Shown: positions 8,453-17,555, numbered from the stretch's first letter. The stretch: 64,000 nucleotides of DNA from CAVONB01 sp963697205 (GCA_963697205.1 CAVONB010000017.1:41355-105354), one strand, 5' to 3'. Notes: generated by a model not told the origin, from the sequence alone. Translations and numbers: made by a program.

Positions 8453-9160
8453 ATGCCGAAATACGAACGTATCGTCATCCTGACTGGCGCGGGGCTGTCC
8501 GCCGAATCCGGGATCGCCACCTTCCGTGACAAGGACGGCATCTGGTCGAAATACGACGTCAACGAGGTCGCGACGCCGGAAGCCTATGCGCGCAACCCGA
8601 CAAAGGTGCTCGACTTCTACAACATCCGCCGACAGGGCCTCAGGGGCAAGACGCCCAACGCCGCGCACATGGCGCTGGCGCGGCTTGAAGCCGAGCACGC
8701 GGGCGAGGTCGTCGTGGTCACGCAGAACATCGACAACCTGCACGAGATGGCGGGCTCCAAGCGCCTGATCCACATGCACGGCGAGCTGCTCAGCGCGTGG
8801 TGCCGGAAGTGCGACACGCGCCAGCCGTGGGACGGCGATCTCTCCGTGGATCTGGCGTGCCCGAGGTGCGCCAAATCGGGCGGGATGCGGCCCGACATCG
8901 TCTGGTTCGGCGAGATGCCCTACCGGATGGAAGAGATCTACGAGCACCTGGCTTACGCCGACCTGTTCGTTTCGATCGGCACCAGCGGCAATGTCTATCC
9001 GGCTGCCGGGTTCGTCATGGCGTGCCGCGAGCATGGCGCGCATGCGGTGGAATTGAACCTGGAGCCGTCGGAAGGGGCCTCGTTCTTCCACGAGGCGATC
9101 CACGGCCCGGCGACCTCCGTGGTGCCGGCGTTCGTGGAGCGGGTGCTGCGCCGAGCCTAG
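8453..9160 (+). CDS. cobB: NAD-dependent protein deacylase (sirtuin, CobB-type)
   Basis: Removes acyl groups from lysines using NAD+. The 235-residue protein begins with the NAD-binding TGAGLSAESGIATFRD, carries TQNIDNLHE and HGE with the catalytic histidine, and has a zinc site with four cysteines (CRKC and CPRC). The FYNIRR segment provides the Tyr-x-x-Arg pair that in class III sirtuins recognises succinyl and malonyl lysine, so desuccinylase activity is likely; this is inferred from family knowledge. The ATG at 8453 with GGGAGGG upstream was chosen over a longer frame. Confidence 0.93.
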   Translation: MPKYERIVILTGAGLSAESGIATFRDKDGIWSKYDVNEVATPEAYARNPTKVLDFYNIRRQGLRGKTPNAAHMALARLEAEHAGEVVVVTQNIDNLHEMAGSKRLIHMHGELLSAWCRKCDTRQPWDGDLSVDLACPRCAKSGGMRPDIVWFGEMPYRMEEIYEHLAYADLFVSIGTSGNVYPAAGFVMACREHGAHAVELNLEPSEGASFFHEAIHGPATSVVPAFVERVLRRA

Positions 9161-9186
9161 AGTGCTTCCGACTTTCGTCGCTGTTG

Positions 9187-9330
9187 TTTTTCGCTCGCGG
9201 CGCGCAGTGCCTCCGCGAGGGCGGCCTGTTCGGCCGTCGCGCAGTCGCGCTTTCGCACCTGACGGTGCGGTTTGATTTTCGCTCGCGGCGCGCAGTGCCT
9301 CCGCGGGGGCGGCCCGTCCGCTCCGCGCAT
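9187..9330. repeat. Two copies of a dispersed GC-rich repeat
   Basis: Two tandemly placed copies (about 9187-9240 and 9273-9330) of a sequence beginning TTCGCTCGCGGCGCGCAG and continuing CCTCCGCG(A/G)GGGCGGCC. The same unit recurs twice at 11146-11310 and in diverged form at 56205-56290. It lies between convergent cobB and epmA. Short internal palindromes are visible. It resembles a REP-type extragenic element. Confidence 0.65.
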
Positions 9331-9359
9331 CGGCCGATCCTGTTGCTGATCACTGTTCG

Positions 9360-10382
9360 TCAGTGTGCCGACGGGGTCCACACCACGTCGTCGATGCGGG
9401 CGGCGCCGGTGGCGAGGAGGATGAGGCGGTCGAAACCGAGCGCGCAGCCCGATGCAGCGGGCATCAGCGCGAGGGCTGCGAGGAAGTCGTCGTCGATGGG
9501 GTAGCGCTCGCCGTAAATGCGTTGTTTTTCATCCATCTCCGCCTCGAGGCGGCGGCGCTGCTCGGCGGGGTCGGTCAGCTCGCCGAAGCCGTTGGCGAGT
9601 TCCACGCCGCAGGCATAGAGCTCGAAGCGCTCGGCGACCTGATCGTCGTCGGGCGCGCGGCGGGCGAGTGCGGCCTCGCTCGCGGGATAGCGTGTCAAAA
9701 GCGTCGGTGCGCCGATGCCGAGGGCGGGCTCGATCATGGTGACGAGGCGGCTGAAGAGAGCGGAGACCGTTTCGTCGCTGGCTGGCGTGTGTCCGAGGTG
9801 GCGGGCCAGTGCCGATAGGGTGTCGAGCGTCAGGGGCGCGCCGGCCGGCAAGCCGAGGTGGCGCTCAAAGGCGCGTTGAACGCTGATGGGCACCGGTTCA
9901 AGCCGGGTGTCGACGACGCGGCCGCGCCAGCTCCACACGGGATTGTCGGTCGCCTCGGCCGCGATGCGCACGAGGCTCGCGCAGTCGTCCCACAGCGTCT
10001 CGTAGCCGGCGCCGGACCGGTACCATTCCAGCATCGTGAACTCGGGCGCGTGCAGGGGGCCGCGCTCGCGGTTGCGGAACGCGGGTGCGAACGTGAAGAT
10101 TTTCTGCTCGCCGGCCGCCAGTAGCTTCTTCATGGCGAACTCGGGGCTAGTGTGCAGGTAGCGCGGGGCGCGTGCGAGGTCGGTGCCGACGAGCTCGGTG
10201 CGGAAGGCGTGGAGATGGGTTTCGTTGCCGGGCGAGATCTGGAGGCAGGCGGTTTCGACCTCGATGAAGCCTTCGGCGGCAAACCAGGCGCGGATTGCGG
10301 CCTTGATGCGGGCGCGCGCCAGCAACAGGGGGCGGCGGTCGGCGTGGACGTGGGGCGTCCACCAGGGGGAGGGGGTGGTCAT
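9360..10382 (-). CDS. epmA: EF-P lysine lysyltransferase EpmA (GenX/PoxA)
   Basis: A class II lysyl-tRNA synthetase paralogue of 340 residues that lacks the N-terminal anticodon-binding domain and, in studied bacteria, attaches (R)-beta-lysine to a conserved lysine of elongation factor P. Motif 2 region FRNRERGPLHAPEFTMLEW and the C-terminal GCALGFDRL motif 3 are clear, as is SPEFAMKKLL. It is placed back to back with efp, its protein substrate, which strongly supports the assignment. No EpmB (lysine aminomutase) is in the window, so the modifying group cannot be verified. Confidence 0.93.
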   Translation of the reverse strand: MTTPSPWWTPHVHADRRPLLLARARIKAAIRAWFAAEGFIEVETACLQISPGNETHLHAFRTELVGTDLARAPRYLHTSPEFAMKKLLAAGEQKIFTFAPAFRNRERGPLHAPEFTMLEWYRSGAGYETLWDDCASLVRIAAEATDNPVWSWRGRVVDTRLEPVPISVQRAFERHLGLPAGAPLTLDTLSALARHLGHTPASDETVSALFSRLVTMIEPALGIGAPTLLTRYPASEAALARRAPDDDQVAERFELYACGVELANGFGELTDPAEQRRRLEAEMDEKQRIYGERYPIDDDFLAALALMPAASGCALGFDRLILLATGAARIDDVVWTPSAH

Positions 10383-10557
10383 CTGGCTGTCATCGGTCGG
10401 CTATCGCAGGCGGCTGGCGGCGAGGGCGCTGCGTGCCGCGCGGCTCTTTCCCTCGGCCCGGGGAAGGGGTAAGAAGCGGCGGGCTTTACCGGGCCGCCCG
10501 TGCCGCCGACGGATGCGTCGCCGCGGGCGGTTCCCCTTTTTCAACGGAGAGACGATC

Positions 10558-11127
10558 GTGGCCAAGGTTATCGCAAGCTCGATCCGCAAAGGCAACGTCC
10601 TCGACCTCGACGGTCGGCTTGCGGTCGTGCTGCACGCGGAGAACATCCACCCAGGCAAGGGTACGCCGGTGACGCACCTGGAAATGCGCCGGATCGCGGA
10701 CGGCGTGAAGGTGACCGAGCGCTACCGCACGACCGACCAGGTCGAGCGCGCCTACCTCGAAGAGAAAGACTTCAACTATCTCTACGAGGACGACATGGGC
10801 TTCAACTTCATGCAGCCGGAGACGTTCGACCAGATCTCGCTGTCCAAGGATCTTCTGGGCGACAGCGCGCAGTGGCTGCAGGAGGGCATGACCTGCAACG
10901 TCAGCCTGCACGAAGGCAATCCGGTGTCGATCGAGCTGCCGCCGCGCGTGACGTTCGAGATCGTGGAGGCGGACCCGGTGGTCAAGGGTCAGACGGCCTC
11001 GTCGTCCTACAAGCCGGCGCGGCTCGCCAATGGCGCCCGCGTGATGGTGCCGCCCTATATCGAGAGCGGGACGCGCGTCGTCGTTTCGACGGAGGACGGC
11101 TCGTTCGTGGAGCGCGCGAAGGACTAG
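10558..11127 (+). CDS. efp: Elongation factor P
   Basis: Ribosome-associated factor that relieves stalling at proline stretches. The 189-residue protein starts at GTG (10558), which has GGAGAG upstream; a longer in-frame extension lacks family similarity. The modification loop HPGKGTP places the modified lysine at K34, the position used by E. coli-type, EpmA-dependent EF-P. The three-domain length is usual. It is transcribed away from epmA, and the two likely share a regulatory region of about 175 bases. Confidence 0.95.
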   Translation: MAKVIASSIRKGNVLDLDGRLAVVLHAENIHPGKGTPVTHLEMRRIADGVKVTERYRTTDQVERAYLEEKDFNYLYEDDMGFNFMQPETFDQISLSKDLLGDSAQWLQEGMTCNVSLHEGNPVSIELPPRVTFEIVEADPVVKGQTASSSYKPARLANGARVMVPPYIESGTRVVVSTEDGSFVERAKD

Positions 11128-11145
11128 CGTGTTTGCGACTTGTTT

Positions 11146-11310
11146 ATTCGCTCACGGCGCGTAGCGCCTCCGCGGGGGCGGCCTGTTCGGCCGGGCCGCC
11201 TTGCGGCCTCGACCGCTTCGCGGTCGGCAAGTGGCGCACCGGCTTATTCGCTCATGGCGCGCGGCGTCTTCGCGGGGGCGGCCTGTTCGGCCGGGCCGCC
11301 TTGCTGCTTG
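11146..11310. repeat. Two further copies of the dispersed GC-rich repeat
   Basis: Two copies start at about 11146 and 11244 with TTATTCGCTCA(C/T)GGCGCG and share GGGGGCGGCCTGTTCGGCCG. An intervening hairpin-forming segment (GACCGCTTCGCGGTC, about 11209-11223) is seen after the first copy. The copies follow efp directly and precede the convergent TauE/SafE gene. They match the repeats at 9187-9330. Confidence 0.65.
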
Positions 11311-11364
11311 TCGGCCTCGATTCCATCAAAATCTGAACAGCAATAAGCGCCGCTGCCGTGCGGC

Positions 11365-12285
11365 TCACGCGCCGATGCTGTCGATACTCAGGAGCTCGTC
11401 GGGCTTGGCGACCAGGTCGATCGCCATGCGAATCGCCACCGCCAGCACGAGAAGGGCGAGGCCGAAGCGCAGCTGCTCGGCCTTCAGGCGCTCGCCCATA
11501 ACGATGCCGTATTGGGCGCCGATCACGCCTCCGATCATCAGGATGGCGCCCAGCATGATGTCGACGCTGTTGTTCAGGGTCGACTGCAGGATGGTCGTAG
11601 CGGCGGTCACGAACACGATCTGGAACACGGAGGTGCCGATCACGATGCGGGTCGGCACACCGAGCAGGTAGACCAGCGCGGGCACCAGGATGAAGCCGCC
11701 GCCGACGCCCATCAGGGCCGTCAGCGCGCCGACGAACGCTCCCACGCTCAGCAGGGGCAGGACGCTCATATAGAGTTTCGATTGCGGGAAGCGCACCTTC
11801 ATGGGCAGGCCCTGCACCCAAGTGTGCTGGCCGCCGCGTCGGTAGGAGCTCGACGGGCTGATCGTCGCCTTGCGCCAGGCGTGAGCGCCCTCGATCAGCA
11901 TCAGCGTGCCGATGACGCCTAGGATGACGACGTAGATCAGGGAGATGGACAGGTTGAGCTGGCCCATCGCTCTGAGGATCTGTTGCAGCTTGATGCCAAG
12001 CGCGGTGCCGACGAGTCCGCCGATCAGCAGATAGAGTCCGAGCTTCATGTCGACGTTGCCGCGCTGCCAGTGCCCGAGCGCGCTGGAGACGGAGGAGGCC
12101 ACGACCAGGCTGGCGCCGGTGCCGACGGCGATGGGCGGGGGCACGCCGATGAAGATCAGCATCGGCGTCAGGATGAAGCCGCCGCCGATGCCGAACATGC
12201 CGGACAGGACGCCGACGGCGAGCCCCATGCCGAGAAGCAGGAGCACGCTGATGGGCATTTCGGCGACGGGCAGATAGATCTGCAT
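11365..12285 (-). CDS. Sulfite exporter TauE/SafE family permease
   Basis: An integral membrane protein of 306 residues with about eight hydrophobic segments. It shows the internal duplication typical of the family, with GIGGGFILTPMLIF near residue 32 and GVGGGFILVPALVYLL in the second half. Members export or import small sulfur- or carbon-containing anions; the substrate here is unknown. No linked sulfur metabolism genes are visible. The first ATG is used, although an ATG nine codons later would also keep the first membrane segment. Confidence 0.9.
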   Translation of the reverse strand: MQIYLPVAEMPISVLLLLGMGLAVGVLSGMFGIGGGFILTPMLIFIGVPPPIAVGTGASLVVASSVSSALGHWQRGNVDMKLGLYLLIGGLVGTALGIKLQQILRAMGQLNLSISLIYVVILGVIGTLMLIEGAHAWRKATISPSSSYRRGGQHTWVQGLPMKVRFPQSKLYMSVLPLLSVGAFVGALTALMGVGGGFILVPALVYLLGVPTRIVIGTSVFQIVFVTAATTILQSTLNNSVDIMLGAILMIGGVIGAQYGIVMGERLKAEQLRFGLALLVLAVAIRMAIDLVAKPDELLSIDSIGA

Positions 12286-12676
12286 CTTCGGCGGTCGGTG
12301 CGTCCGGTCGGTCGATCAGAACTGTGCGGTTGGCGCAGGCGGCGCGGAGTGCGCCGTCGTTGCCGGTCGGGAGAGCCTGGCATCGCCCCGATCGCACCGC
12401 ATGTGCCGCGCGCGAACGCACGGCATGAGGGCAGGGGATGTCGTTCCGCTAAAGTGCCACGGTTGGGGGCCGGTGGAAAGCTGTTCGCGGATTTCGGGTT
12501 GGACGGGTTCTCGACGGGCGCCAGATCTCACTGTCTTTCGGTGGTCGGGTCTAGCGGGCGTGCGGCCCCGGCCGCTGGTGGCGCTGCGACAGGCCCCGCC
12601 CTGGGTCCGTGCCCTGGGTCCGTGCGCTGGGTCTTTGCGTCGGGCTCTGCGCGATCCAAGCGTTTGATCCAGAAGG
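12286..12676. other. Intergenic stretch with a 13-base tandem repeat
   Basis: About 390 bases between the TauE/SafE permease and a small hypothetical gene, both read leftward. It contains the 13-base tandem repeat described at 12599-12637. Otherwise no supported frame, RNA or terminator was seen. The promoter of the permease should lie near its right side. Confidence 0.45.
12599..12637. repeat. 13-base tandem repeat, three units
   Basis: Two perfect units CCCTGGGTCCGTG (12599-12611 and 12612-12624) are followed by a third with three changes (12625-12637). The repeat is outside any supported gene. Confidence 0.8.
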
Positions 12677-12928
12677 CTAGCCCGTCGCCTGTCCGTCGCC
12701 GTCGATGTCCATGGCGCGCGCGTTCTTCTCGTCGATGGCCGTTGTCAGGATGCGCGCGGTCACGCTCGCCTGGCGCTGCATCAGTGCAACGATGTCCCAA
12801 AGCCAAGCCTCGGCCTCTGTCTCGTCGACAAAGGCTGCGGTGCTTGCCTGCTCGAGGCGTTCGGCGACCTCGCGGCTCAGCCGGCGTGCTTCGTCGAGCA
12901 GAGCGCTGTCGAGCCTATGGATGAGCAT
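12677..12928 (-). CDS. Small hypothetical protein
   Basis: An 83-residue, mostly helical, acidic protein with no signal peptide or recognised domain. It contains the run TEAEAWLWDIVALMQRQ and ends in AMDIDGDGQATG, the latter reading like a lone EF-hand-type DxDGDG segment. The ATG at 12928 has CGGAGATC upstream. An overlapping antisense frame of similar length exists, but this strand has the better ribosome site and residue composition. Existence is likely but unproven, and no function is suggested. Confidence 0.5.
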   Translation of the reverse strand: MLIHRLDSALLDEARRLSREVAERLEQASTAAFVDETEAEAWLWDIVALMQRQASVTARILTTAIDEKNARAMDIDGDGQATG

Positions 12929-13086
12929 CGCCGATCTCCGCACGTCCCGGTCACAAGGGGGGCGCGTTCGTTAAGCGTTCGTAAAGCGACCTCGGGCAAG
13001 CTCTCGTTAACCGAGACGGTAAGGAAATCCAAGCCGTGCGTGGCGTCCACGTTCGAGCCGCGTGGCGTGGCGTGGTGGGAGGTGAG

Positions 13087-13638
13087 ATGTCGAGTGATCC
13101 GATCAGCGGTGCCGCGCGCGTGACGTCGAGCCTCAACGAGGTTCGCAACGATACGGGGCGGATCGCCTTTTGCGGGCCGTTCGTGCTGTCGGCGATCACG
13201 GGATACTCGATCAGCAGGGTCGAAGACGAGATTCGCCGCTTCCGCGAGATCCCCGCACACAGCAAGCCGATTGTGCGCGGCACCTACACCGACGAGGTGG
13301 AAGGCGCACTGAAGACGTTCGGTTTTGACATGCAGCTCGTACAGGGCTTCATGCACCTGCCGAAAAAAGAGCGCCCCAGCGTGTGGACCTGGATGCAGAA
13401 GCCGCGCAACGCCTGGGCCCACTACATTCTCGCCATTCATAAGGGCAAGGAAGGGCACTGGATCCTGATCAAGGGTGTGAAGCTGTGCGACACGTTCACG
13501 GAAGGCCGCTGGCAGTTCGTGTGCGATGGGCCGCACAAGGGGTGCCGGATCATGGAGGTGTTCGAGGTCCGACGGGCGCTGGATGCGCAGCCGATCGCCT
13601 TCGACAGTGCGGATCGGGTGGCAGCGCAGTTGGCCTAG
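13087..13638 (+). CDS. Hypothetical protein with papain/C39-like signature
   Basis: A 183-residue protein with no signal peptide. The segment AFCGPFVLSAITG (Cys29) resembles the nucleophile region of C39-type and other papain-like cysteine peptidases, and GHWILIKGVKLCDT provides a His124 and Asp135 in the right order and with similar strand context. This is pattern-based inference; the family was not identified. The ATG at 13087 follows a strong GGGAGGTGAG ribosome site. It is isolated between a small leftward gene and a Crp/Fnr regulator. Confidence 0.6.
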   Translation: MSSDPISGAARVTSSLNEVRNDTGRIAFCGPFVLSAITGYSISRVEDEIRRFREIPAHSKPIVRGTYTDEVEGALKTFGFDMQLVQGFMHLPKKERPSVWTWMQKPRNAWAHYILAIHKGKEGHWILIKGVKLCDTFTEGRWQFVCDGPHKGCRIMEVFEVRRALDAQPIAFDSADRVAAQLA

Positions 13639-13900
13639 GGCCGCTTGGTGGCAGCAGGCGAGGCGCCAAGAGGAGCGCGGACGGCGGCGGGCCACACAAC
13701 CAACAAGGGCCGCGATCGGCGCGAGCTGAGCTTCGTGTGAAGCCCGTTCGTGCGCCGGATGCGGCCCTTCCGACGTGCGTTATAGCACGCAAACTGTGAC
13801 AACATTGTTACCATGGCGCTCACCATGGCGCGCATGCGTGCGATTGGCTGGCGGATGCCAACCTTCGGACGTGGGTACATCGTGATGCTGGGCGGCCTGA

Positions 13901-14593
13901 TTAGATCGCGTCTGCGAATGTCTCGAGCGCTGCCAGATCGTTCAAGCGCAGGCTGCCGTCGGGCTCGGCGGAGATCAGTCCTTCAGCGCGCAGGCCTGCG
14001 AGTGCGGTGGCCAAGTCGTTAATGTCGAGGCCGAGCTGGCTGGCGACGGCGCCGCAGGCCAGGTGGTCGCGGATGATGCGCATGTCGCGCCCCTCGTGGG
14101 CGTTGGTGCGAGCCAGGACAAGGAGCAGGTTGGCCAGCGTGCGCATGCGGTCGACCGTCGACGTCGCGGTCAGCTGGCGCCGCAGCGACTCGAATTCGAT
14201 CTCGGTGATGGTCTCGCGGCGGATCGCCAGCGCGGGCTCACATGCCAGCAGGGCGTCGAGCGCCGACATCGGCAGGCGGCTGAGGACGGCGTCGGTCATG
14301 GCCGTTACCGACCACGGGTAACTGGACAGGCGCCCGGCGCCGATCAACTCGCCCTTATGGTAGAAGGTCACGGTTTCCTGGCGGCCATCGGACTGGGTGG
14401 CGTGGGCGCAAAGCGTGCCGGACACGACGCGGTAGAGGTCGGCCTTGCGGTCGCCCTGGGCGATCACGCCTTCGCCGGCGGCAAAACGCCGAAGCGGAGA
14501 GGAGGCCTCGACCGCCTGGTGCAGTGACTGCAAAGCGGCCTCTGCGCCATCCTGCTCGTGCGGCGCATACTCTGTGCGTGCCACATCCAACAT
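13901..14593 (-). CDS. Crp/Fnr family transcriptional regulator
   Basis: A 230-residue regulator. The N-terminal cyclic-nucleotide-type beta-roll (about residues 25-120, with RFAAGEGVIAQGD, LYRVVSGTLCAHA and YHKGELIGAG) is joined by a long dimer helix to a C-terminal winged helix (from about 165, with CGAVASQLGLDINDLATAL). The N terminus lacks the cysteine cluster of oxygen-sensing Fnr, so it is not an Fe-S FNR. The ATG at 14593 is preceded by GGTGGAG; an upstream GTG is also in frame. Target genes are unknown. Confidence 0.88.
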   Translation of the reverse strand: MLDVARTEYAPHEQDGAEAALQSLHQAVEASSPLRRFAAGEGVIAQGDRKADLYRVVSGTLCAHATQSDGRQETVTFYHKGELIGAGRLSSYPWSVTAMTDAVLSRLPMSALDALLACEPALAIRRETITEIEFESLRRQLTATSTVDRMRTLANLLLVLARTNAHEGRDMRIIRDHLACGAVASQLGLDINDLATALAGLRAEGLISAEPDGSLRLNDLAALETFADAI

Positions 14594-14836
14594 CACGGGC
14601 TCCACCCGAACTCAACCCGACACAACGAATTGGCCCAAACCTCCGCGTCTCCTCAGAGATCGCGCCGTGAAAGCATATGGTTTAAATGCCACACAATCAA
14701 CAAGAAATTGGCGCATTTCCCCAGTTTTTCCTTGACGGCAAGCAAATCCTGAATTGCTGCCTTGGGCCGTTGTTCACGCTGTCAAGCGCCGCCCTATCGC
14801 AATGGTTCCGTGAAATCCCAAATGTTCTTTCCTAGG

Positions 14837-15166
14837 CTAAAGGGAGAAGCTGGTGCCGCAGCCGCAGGCCGCCGTCGCGAGGGGGTTGCGGATCTTGAAG
14901 GCGGCGCCGATGAGGTCGTCGACGTAGTCGATTTCGGACCCGGACATGTATTCCTGGGACACGGGGTCCACCAGGACACGGATGCCCAGGCGCTCGATGA
15001 CGAGGTCGTCGGGCTCGGGAGGGGCCTGTGTCAGGTCGAACTTGTACTGAAAACCTGAGCAGCCGCCGCCTTCAACGCTCACCCTGAGGGCTGTGCCGTC
15101 GGGTTCGCCGGTGACAATCTCAGCAATGCGGCGGGCGGCGCGATCGGTGACGTCGATGCTCGGCAT
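14837..15166 (-). CDS. erpA: Iron-sulfur cluster insertion protein ErpA/IscA family
   Basis: A-type carrier of 109 residues that delivers Fe-S clusters to target enzymes. The three ligand cysteines are present in GGGCSGFQYKF and the C-terminal CGCGTSFSL. The alphaproteobacterial placement next to a dGTPase-like gene, read divergently, is commonly seen for ErpA. An AAGGAGAA site precedes the ATG. The paralogues ErpA, IscA and SufA are hard to separate by eye, so the symbol is probable rather than certain. Confidence 0.88.
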   Translation of the reverse strand: MPSIDVTDRAARRIAEIVTGEPDGTALRVSVEGGGCSGFQYKFDLTQAPPEPDDLVIERLGIRVLVDPVSQEYMSGSEIDYVDDLIGAAFKIRNPLATAACGCGTSFSL

Positions 15167-15445
15167 TGGTGTCGTTCTCCTTGCGTTCTGGTCGCGATGG
15201 AGGGGCTCGTCCCCGGCCGCCGGACAGCGCCACCGGCTATCGTGCTCTGACGGTGGGTCGCCCTGGTGAGCGGATCACGAGCGCCTGACAGGTTGCCGTG
15301 AGACCTGATTCCTGACTAGTGGTCGTGTCGATGGCGGTCGCGGGTGCCGGCGGTCCGGCCCGTGCGTACGCCCATTTCTGTCAAATGAGGTCGCAAGCCG
15401 CGCGTGTCAATCGCGCCGGCGGCCGAAGGCGGATCGGACGAAGGC

Positions 15446-16633
15446 ATGGCGCAAGACGGTCAGGGCTACGGCGAGGGCCTGAAACCGGGCGAGCGATCGC
15501 CGGCCGGTTATGCGGCGAGTGCGGCGCCGAGCCGGGGGCGCCTGATCGGCGAGCCGCTGTGTCCCACACGCAGTCCCTGGCAGCGTGATCGCGACAGGAT
15601 CCTTCATGCCACGGCTTTCCGGCGTCTCATGCACAAGACGCAGGTGTTCCTCTACCATGAAGGGGACCACTACCGGACCCGGCTGACGCACAGCCTGGAG
15701 GTGGCCCAGATCGCGCGGACGGTGGCGCGACAGTTGCGGCTCGACGAGGATCTGGCGGAGGCGCTGGCGCTCGCCCACGACCTCGGCCATCCGCCGTTCG
15801 GGCATGCCGGCGAACGCGCGCTCGATCGTGCGCTGGGTGCGTATGGCGGGTTCGACCACAACGCGCAGTCGCTGCGTGTGGTCACGCATCTGGAGCGCAA
15901 GTACGCGCGGTTCGACGGCTTGAACCTGACCTGGGAAACGTTGGAGGGGCTCGTCAAGCACAACGGGCCGGTGACGGCGCGGGATGCGCCGGTCACCAAG
16001 GTCGTCCGTGCCATCGAGGCGTGGCGAAGCCTGGAGGCGGGGTCGTGGGGATCCGGGGAGGCGCAAGTGGCGGCGATCGCCGACGACATCGCCTATTCAA
16101 CCCACGACATCGACGACGGCTTGCGCGCGGGGTTGATCCGCATCGCGGACCTGCGGGACGTCCCGCTGGCAGGGGAGGCGGCGCGCGGGATCGACGGCGC
16201 GGGCGATGGTCGCGCTGTCTACGAGGTGACGCGGCGCATGATTACGCACCTGATCTTCGACGTCGTGGCGGAGAGCCGGCGGCGGCTTGCGGCGTGTGCG
16301 CCGGCTGCCGCCGACGATATCCGCGGGGCACGTGCGGGGGTGGTCGCTTTCTCGGCGCCGGTGGCCAGCGACATCGCCGCGCTGAAGACGTTCCTGTTCC
16401 GGCGCGTCTACCGGCACAACCGCGTGATGCGCGTCATGTCGGAGGCGGAAGCCAAGATTGCGGCGCTGTTTGCGCGTTATCTGGACGACACGACGATGCT
16501 GCCGGGGCCGTGGCGGCAGGCCGTGGAGGGGCTGCCGGCGCGGCGGCGGGCGCGGGCGGTGGGCGATTTCGTGGCGGGCATGACGGACCGCTATGCGCTG
16601 GCCGAGCACGAGCGATTGCTCGGCGCAACGTGA
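15446..16633 (+). CDS. dgt: Deoxyguanosinetriphosphate triphosphohydrolase-like protein
   Basis: An HD-domain protein of about 395 residues related to dGTPases, which cleave dNTPs to deoxynucleoside and triphosphate. The conserved start of the domain reads SPWQRDRDRILHATAFRRL, followed by RTRLTHSLEVAQIART and the metal-binding LALAHDLGHPPFGHAGE. Length fits the short alphaproteobacterial class. A GTG at 15404 would add 14 residues; the ATG was preferred, with modest certainty. The adjacent divergent erpA matches the usual neighbourhood. Confidence 0.9.
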   Translation: MAQDGQGYGEGLKPGERSPAGYAASAAPSRGRLIGEPLCPTRSPWQRDRDRILHATAFRRLMHKTQVFLYHEGDHYRTRLTHSLEVAQIARTVARQLRLDEDLAEALALAHDLGHPPFGHAGERALDRALGAYGGFDHNAQSLRVVTHLERKYARFDGLNLTWETLEGLVKHNGPVTARDAPVTKVVRAIEAWRSLEAGSWGSGEAQVAAIADDIAYSTHDIDDGLRAGLIRIADLRDVPLAGEAARGIDGAGDGRAVYEVTRRMITHLIFDVVAESRRRLAACAPAAADDIRGARAGVVAFSAPVASDIAALKTFLFRRVYRHNRVMRVMSEAEAKIAALFARYLDDTTMLPGPWRQAVEGLPARRRARAVGDFVAGMTDRYALAEHERLLGAT

Positions 16634-16660
16634 GCAGGTTCGGTCCGTCGGGTCCGACCG

Positions 16661-17555
16661 CTAGACGGCGAAGTCGCCGTCGCCGAGCTGTGCGACGTTG
16701 AGGTTGCGGATGGTGATCTGGTCGCTCGTGCCGTTGAAGGCGATGACGGTGTTGAAGCCTGCCCCGAACGCCACTTCGGTGATCGAGGCGGCGGCTTCCA
16801 GCTCGGCCAGCGTATCGATGCCTGATCCGTATCCGGTGAGGTCAAGAAGATCAGTGCCGTCGACGAAGTCGTAGATGGTGTCGTGGCCGAAGCCGTCGAC
16901 GAAGCGGAACGTGTCCGCACCCGCACCGCCGATCAACGCGTCGTTGGTGGTCGACACGCCGCCTCCGGCCACCACGCCCTCGATCACCTGCGATCCCGCC
17001 GCGCCGACCACCTGCTGGCCGCCGCCGTTGACGCCCGCGTCCCAGAAGGTGCGGAAGATCTGCGTCACGCCGCCTTCGTACTCGCGGTCGATGTAGAGCC
17101 AGGGCTTGCCGGCGTTGGCGCTCGAGGTGTCGTTCGTGCGCTCCAGCGTGATGACGCCGGCCGTGAAGAATTGCTCGACCAGTGTGTCGTCGGCGTTCGA
17201 CGCCGTGTTGTTGTCGTTGATCGTGTCGACTTTGGTGACCACGCCGTTCTCCAGCGTCGTCGTGATGGTGGAGAACGTGCGGGTCAAATGACCGTCGGTG
17301 TTGACGATCGTCGTCGCAAAGCCTGTCACGGGATCATACGTGAAGTTGAGCGTGATGCCGCCCTCCGGCCCCGGGAAGTCGTAGTCGTTGGTTTGCGCGA
17401 TCTGGCGGCCGAGGCTGTCGTATTGGACGTCGATCGTATCCCAGGGCTGTATGTCGTCGCCGTCGTCGTAGGAGATGATGAAGCCACCGAGACCGTCGGG
17501 CACCGCCTCGACGTCGGACGCAAAGCCGGGGCTCGACCATTCGACGCGTTCGACG
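16661..17555 (-). repeat. Copy 1 of shared exoprotein C-terminal module (inverted relative to 60304)
   Basis: This stretch encodes the last 300 or so residues of RTX1, from VERVEW to NGTSDQITIRNL and GDFAV. It is nearly identical at protein level, and very similar at DNA level, to 60304-61198 on the opposite strand. Weaker similarity extends further upstream to about 17850. The module contains QYDSLGR, NFTYDPVTGF and, near the end, GGAGADTFRF followed by GHDTIYDF, a serralysin-type terminal motif. Confidence 0.9.

Noticed and set aside
13813..14022. Short rightward frame antisense to the Crp/Fnr gene end
   Set aside because: No ribosome site and Arg-rich composition.
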